Source: Clusia tigrina (taxonomy: Eukaryota > Arthropoda > Insecta > Diptera > Clusiidae). Taken from it: a stretch of 64,000 bases of DNA. Each line of letters opens with the position of its first letter. Position 1 is the first letter of the stretch. The notes beneath the pieces are model-generated. The model did not search any database. It had not been told where the DNA came from and saw only the letters and a program-made list of their open reading frames with translations. Of this stretch, positions 59,800 to 64,000 are shown piece after piece. The stretch spans positions 85,321,995-85,385,994 of the forward strand of contig OV050031.1 of NCBI GenBank assembly GCA_920105625.2, read 5' to 3'. Both the position numbers and the translations under genes were made by a program.

Positions 59800-60750
59800 A
59801 GTCGGCGTCGCAGCCTCTGTCAGCGTCTCTGTCGGCGTTTCAGATGCTGCCGCTGTCGATTGGGGGTCTGCTGCCTTCTCTATGCCTATATTTACCTCTG
59901 TCTGCCTGAGTCGGCATCTCAGTCGGCGTCGCAGCCTCTATCAGCGTCTCTGTAGGCGTCTCAGTTGTTGCCGCTGTCGATTGGGTTGTCTGCTGCTTTC
60001 TCTATGCCTATGTCTAACCATCTCTGCCTCAGTCGGCATCGCAGCCTCTGTCAGCGTCTCTGTAGGCGTTTCAGTCGCTGCCGCTGTCGATTGGGGGGTC
60101 TGCTGCCTTCTCTATGCCTATATCTACTCCTACCTGCCTCAGTCGGCGTCACAGTCGGCTTCTCAGCCTCTGTCAGCGTCTCTGTAGGCGTTTCAGTTGT
60201 TGCCGCTGTCGATTGGGGGATCTGCTGCCTTCTCTATGCCTATGTCTACCCCTCTCTGCCTCAGTCGGCGTCGCTGCTTCTGTCAGCGTCGCACCCTCTG
60301 TCAGCGTCTCTGTAGGCGTCTCAGTCGCAGCCGCTGTCGATTGGGGGTCTGCTGCTCTCTCTATGCCAATATCTACCCCTATCTGCCTCATTCGGCGTCG
60401 CAGCCTCTGTCAGCGTCTGCTGCCTTCTCTAGGCCTATATTTACCTCTATCTGCCTGAGTCGGCATCTCAGTCGGCGTCGCAGCCTCTGTCAGCGTCTCT
60501 GTATCCGTCTCATTTGTTGCCGCTGTCGATTGGGGGCTCTGCTGCCTTCTCTATGCCTATGTCTACCCCTCTCAGCCTCAGTCGGCGTCGCAGCCTCTGT
60601 CAGTGTCTCTGTAGGCGTCTCAATCGCTGCCACCGTCGATTGGGGGTCTGCTGCATTCTCTATGCCAAAATCTACCCCTATCTGCCTCAGTCGGCGTCGC
60701 AGCCGCTGTCAGCTTCTCTGTAGGCCTCTCAGTCGCTGCCGCTGTCGATT
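59800..60750 (-). repeat. About 2.35-kb HOR, first unit
   Basis: Variant order matches 62,150-63,100 at an offset of 2,353 bp (59,965 against 62,318), rising to about 2,361 bp near 60.7 kb. Both contain the short monomer cagcgtctgctgcc (60,411 and 62,760), a deletion between two gtct words. Confidence 0.75.
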
Positions 60751-62149
60751 GGGGGGTCTGCTGCCTTCTCTATCTGCCCCAGTCGGCATCTCAGTCGGCG
60801 TCGCAGCCTCTTGTCAGCGTCTCTGTAGGCATCTCAGTCGCTGCCGTTGTCGATTGGGGGGCCTGCTGCCTTCTCTAAGCATATATCTACCCCTATCTGC
60901 CTCAGTCGGCGTCTCAGTCGGCGTCTCAGTCGCTGCCGCTGTCGATTGGGGAGTCTGCTGCCTTCTCTATTCTTATAATTACCCCTATCTGCCTCAGTCG
61001 GCGTATCAGTCGGCGTCTCAGTCGGCGTCGCAGCCTCTTGTTGGCGTCTCTGTAGGCGTCTCAGTTGTTGCCGCTGTCGATTGGTGGGTCTGCTGTCTTC
61101 TCTATGCCTATATCTACCCCTACCTGCCTCAGTCGGCAACACAGTCGGCGTCGCAGCCTCTGTCAGCGTCTCTGAATACGTCTCAGTCGCTGCCGCTGTC
61201 CATTGGGGGGTCTGCTGCCTTCTCTATGCCTATATCTACCCCTATCTGCCTCAGTCAGCGTCACAGTCGGCTTCGCAGCCTCTATCAACGGCTCTGTAGG
61301 CGTCTCAGTTGTTGCCGCTGTCGATTGGTGGGTCTGCTGCCTTCTCTATGCCTATATCTACTCCTACCTGCCTCAGTCGGCGCCATAGTCGGCTTCTCAG
61401 CCTATGTCAGCGTCTCTGTAGGCGTCTCAGTCGCTGCCGCTGTCGATTGGGGGGTCTGCTGCCTTCTCTATGCCTATACCTACCCCTATCTGCCTCAGTC
61501 AGCGTCACAGTCGGCTTCGCAGCCTCTATCAACGGCTCTGTAGGCGTCTCAGTTGTTGCCGCTGTCCATTGAGGGGTCTGCTGCATTCTCTATGCCTATG
61601 TCTAACCCTCTCTGCCTCAGTCGGCGTCTCAGTCGTCGTCGCAGCCTCTGTCAGCGTCGCAGCCTCTGTCAGCGTCTCTGTAGGCATCTCAGTCGCTGCC
61701 GCTGTCGATTGGGGGGTCTGCTGCCTTCTCTAAGCCTATATCTACCCTTATCTGCCTCAGTCGGCGTCTCAGTCCGCGTCGCAGAATCTGTCAGCGTCTC
61801 TGAATGCGTACCAGTCGCTGCCGCTGTCGATTGGGGGTCTGCTGCCTTCTCTATGCCTATATTTACCCCTATCTGCCTCAGCCGGCATCTCAGTCATCGT
61901 CGCAGCCTCTATCAGCGTCTCTGTAGGCGTCTCAGTTGTTACCGCTGTCGATTGGGTTGTCTGCTGCCTTCTCTATGCCTATCTCTAACCCTCTCTGCCT
62001 CAGTCGGCGTCTCAGTCGTCGTCGCAGCCTCTGTCAGCGTCGCATCCTCTTTCAGCGTCTCAGTAGCCGTCTCAGTCGCTGCCGCTGTCGATTGGGGGTC
62101 TGCTGCCTTCTCTAAGCCTATATTTACCCCTCTCTGCCTGAGTCGGGGT

Positions 62150-63100
62150 CTCAGTCGGCGTCGCAGCCTCTGTCAGCGTCTCTGTCGGCGTTTCAGATAC
62201 TGCCGCTGTCGATTGGGGGTCTGCTGCCTTCTCTATGCCTATATTTACCTCTATCTGCCTGAGTCAGCATCTCAGTCGGCGTCGCAGCCTCTATCAGCGT
62301 CTCTGTAGGCGTCTCAGTTGTTGCCGCTGTCGATTGGGTTGTCTGTTGCTTTCTCTATGCCTATGTCTAACCATCTCTGCCTCAGTCGGCATCGTAGCCT
62401 CTGTAAGCGTCTCTGTAGGCGTTTCAGTCGCTGCCGCTGTCGATTGGGGGGTCTGCTGCCTTCTCTATGCCTATATCTACTCCTACCTGCCTCAGTCGGC
62501 GCCACAGTCGGCTTCTCAGCCTCTGTCAGCGTCTCTGTAGGCGTTTCAGTTATTGCCGCTGTCGATTGAGGGGTCTGCTGCCTTCTCTATGCCTATGTCT
62601 ACCCCTCTCTGCCTCAGTCGTCGTCTCAGTCGGCGTCGCTGCCTCTGTCAGCGTCTCTGTAGGCGTCTCAGTCGCAGCCGCTGTCGATTGGTGGGGTCTG
62701 CTGCTCTCTCTATGCCAATATCTACCCCTATCTGCCTCAGTCGGCGTCGCAGCCTCAGTCAGCGTCTGCTGCCTTCTCTATGCCTATATTTACCTCTATC
62801 TGCCTGAGTCGGCATCTCAGTCGGCGTCGCAGCCTCTGTCAGCGTCTCTGTATCCGTCTCATTTGTTGCCGCTGTCGATTGGGGAGTCTGCTGCCTTCTC
62901 TATGCCTATGTCTACCCCTCTCAGCCTCAGTCGGCGTCTCAGTCGGCGTCGCAGCCTCTGTCAGCGTCTCTGTAGGCGTCTCAATCGCTGCCGCCGTCGA
63001 TTGGGGGTCTGCTGTATTCTCTATGCCAAAATCTACCCCTATCTGCCTCAGTCGGCGTCGCAGCCGCTGTCAGCGTCTCTGTAGGCCTCTCAGTCGCTGC
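62150..63100 (-). repeat. About 2.35-kb HOR, second unit
   Basis: This is the partner of 59,800-60,750. It keeps the deletion-type monomer at 62,760-62,773. The interval between the two units (about 61.0-61.6 kb) carries monomers related to 54.6-55.2 kb and 58.7-59.4 kb. Confidence 0.75.
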
Positions 63101-63499
63101 CGCTGTCGAGTGGGGGGTCTGCTGCCTTCTGTGTGCCTATTTCTACCCCTATCTGCCTCAGTCGGCGTACCAGTAGGCGTCGCAGTCTCTGTCAGCGTCT
63201 CTGAAGGCGTCTCAGTCGCTGCCGTTGTCGATTGGGGGGTCTGCTGCCTTCTCTAAGCATATATCTACCCCTGTCTGCCTCAGTCGGCGTCTCAGTCGGC
63301 GTCGTAGCCTCTTGTCAGCGTCTCTGTAGGCATCTCAGTCGCTGCCGTTGCCGATTGGGGGGTCTGCTGCCTTCTCTATGCCTATGTCTAACCCTCTCTG
63401 CCTCAGTCGGCGTCTCAGTCGGCGTCTCAGCCTCTGCCAGCGTCGCAGCCTCTGTCAGCGTCTCTGTAAGCGTCTCAGTCGCTGCCGCTGTCGATTGGG

Positions 63500-63930
63500 G
63501 GGTCTCCTACCTTCTCTATGCCAATATCTACCCCTATCTGGCTCAGTCGGCATCTGAGTCGGCGTCGCAGCCTCTATCAGCGTCTCTGTATGCTTCTCAG
63601 TTGTTGCCGTTGTCGATTGGGTTATCTGCTGCTTTCTCTATGCCTATGTCTAACCCTCTCTGCCTCAGTCGGCGTCTCAGTCGTCGTCGCAGCCTCTGTC
63701 AGCGTCTCTGTAGCCGTCTCAGTCGCTGCCGCTGTCGATTGGGGGGTCTGCTGCCTTCTCTAAGCCTATATTTACCCCTCTCCGCCTGAGTCGGGGTCTC
63801 AGTCGGCGTCGCAGCCTCTGTCAGCGTCTCTGTCAGCGTCTCTGTCGGCGTTTCAGATGCTGCCGCTGTCGATTGGGGGTCTGCTGCCTACTCTAGGCCT
63901 ATATTTACCTCTATCTGCCTGAGTCGGCAT
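63500..63930 (-). repeat. Copy of the 55.46-55.90 kb segment
   Basis: Four monomers repeat the order of 55,460-55,900 at about 8.03 kb distance, including gttgccgttgtcgattgggt with ttatctgctg, a monomer with gcctgagtcggggtctcag, and the unusual gcctactctaggcctatatt. This shows long-range higher-order structure in the inverted arm too. Confidence 0.7.
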
Positions 63931-64000
63931 CTCAGTCGGCGTCGCAGCCTCTATCAGCGTCTCTGTAGGCGTCTCAGTTGTTGCCGCTGTCGATTGGGTT

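Larger units (their letters stand above)
50612..64000 (-). repeat. 122-bp satellite array, inverted arm
   Basis: Monomers appear as the reverse complement, with landmarks such as ctgctgccttctctatgcc, tatctacccctatctgcctc and gtcgctgccgctgtcgattg every 110-140 bp. The longest open frame in the window (60,197-61,543, 448 codons, plus strand) lies here. It is an artefact of the period: the stop-bearing ctgtaggcg is changed or out of phase in successive monomers. The array continues past the window end. No gene is supported. Confidence 0.96.

Noticed and set aside
60197..61543. A 448-codon open frame in the inverted arm, and similar long frames (for example 33,770-34,918 and 47,516-48,712 on the minus strand)
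   Set aside because: The translations are cyclic products of the 122-bp repeat passing through all three frames, with length set by chance loss of the single stop. They have no conserved start, no domain and no codon-level constraint.
1..64000. CRISPR array
   Set aside because: There are no unique spacers; the whole 122-bp unit repeats head to tail, and no cas-like genes occur.
1..64000. tRNA, rRNA or other structured RNA genes
   Set aside because: I saw no tRNA promoter-box pairs with cloverleaf potential and no conserved rRNA stretches. Apart from the LINE, every segment is explained by the satellite monomer.

Overview
This window is almost entirely one non-coding satellite DNA array, about 500 tandem monomers by rough count, with a basic period of 122 bp (a clean example is 231-352). 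The only other DNA is a 643-bp AT-rich insert present twice. There are no intact protein-coding genes, tRNAs, rRNAs or CRISPR arrays. The array type, the layered higher-order repeats (HORs) and an insert that looks like the 3' end of a non-LTR retrotransposon (LINE) all point to a eukaryote, probably an invertebrate animal. I cannot name the species.

Monomer design. In a consensus made by eye, positions 1-15 are a linker (gacgcctacagagac). Positions 13-30 are an 18-bp module (gacgctgacagaggctgc). Positions 31-54 are two copies of a 12-bp module (gacgccgactga). Positions 55-94 are a fairly unique core (contains gataggggtagatata), 95-100 are a C tract, and 101-122 end in cagcggcagcgactga. Monomers of 110, 122, 134 bp and so on differ in the number of 12-bp modules, and others carry extra 18-bp modules. 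Because 122 leaves remainder 2 when divided by 3, the reading frame rotates at every monomer. The strand complementary to the forward monomer has only one stop triplet per consensus monomer, so it produces hundreds of meaningless open frames, up to 448 codons.

Layout. Positions 1-50,611 hold monomers in forward orientation. Block A (1 to about 25.2 kb) is a superrepeat of about 12.3 kb with nested units of 3.2-3.5 kb, including a near-perfect 3.40-kb tandem pair at 17.27-24.07 kb. Block B (about 25.26-36.1 kb) is a 5-5.8 kb unit duplicated in tandem; each copy carries the LINE fragment at the same site (29,592-30,234 and 35,372-36,014). Block C (36.0-39.2 kb) repeats block A/B material and holds a 596-bp duplication. 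Block D (about 39.2-46.88 kb) is a near-identical 3,842-bp tandem pair followed by a partial third copy. Block E (47.5-50.6 kb) shows little higher-order structure. At 50,612 the array abruptly reverses orientation through a junction with 19-bp perfect inverted arms. The inverted arm runs to 64,000 with its own HORs (615 bp, about 1.15 and 0.83 kb, about 2.35 kb, about 8.03 kb).

The contents reflect repeat turnover rather than genes working together: slippage of 12- and 18-bp modules, short deletions at microhomologies, unequal exchange making HORs of several sizes, one retrotransposon insertion later copied with its HOR, and one inversion. All identities and boundaries were read by eye; boundaries between similar monomers are uncertain by up to about one monomer.
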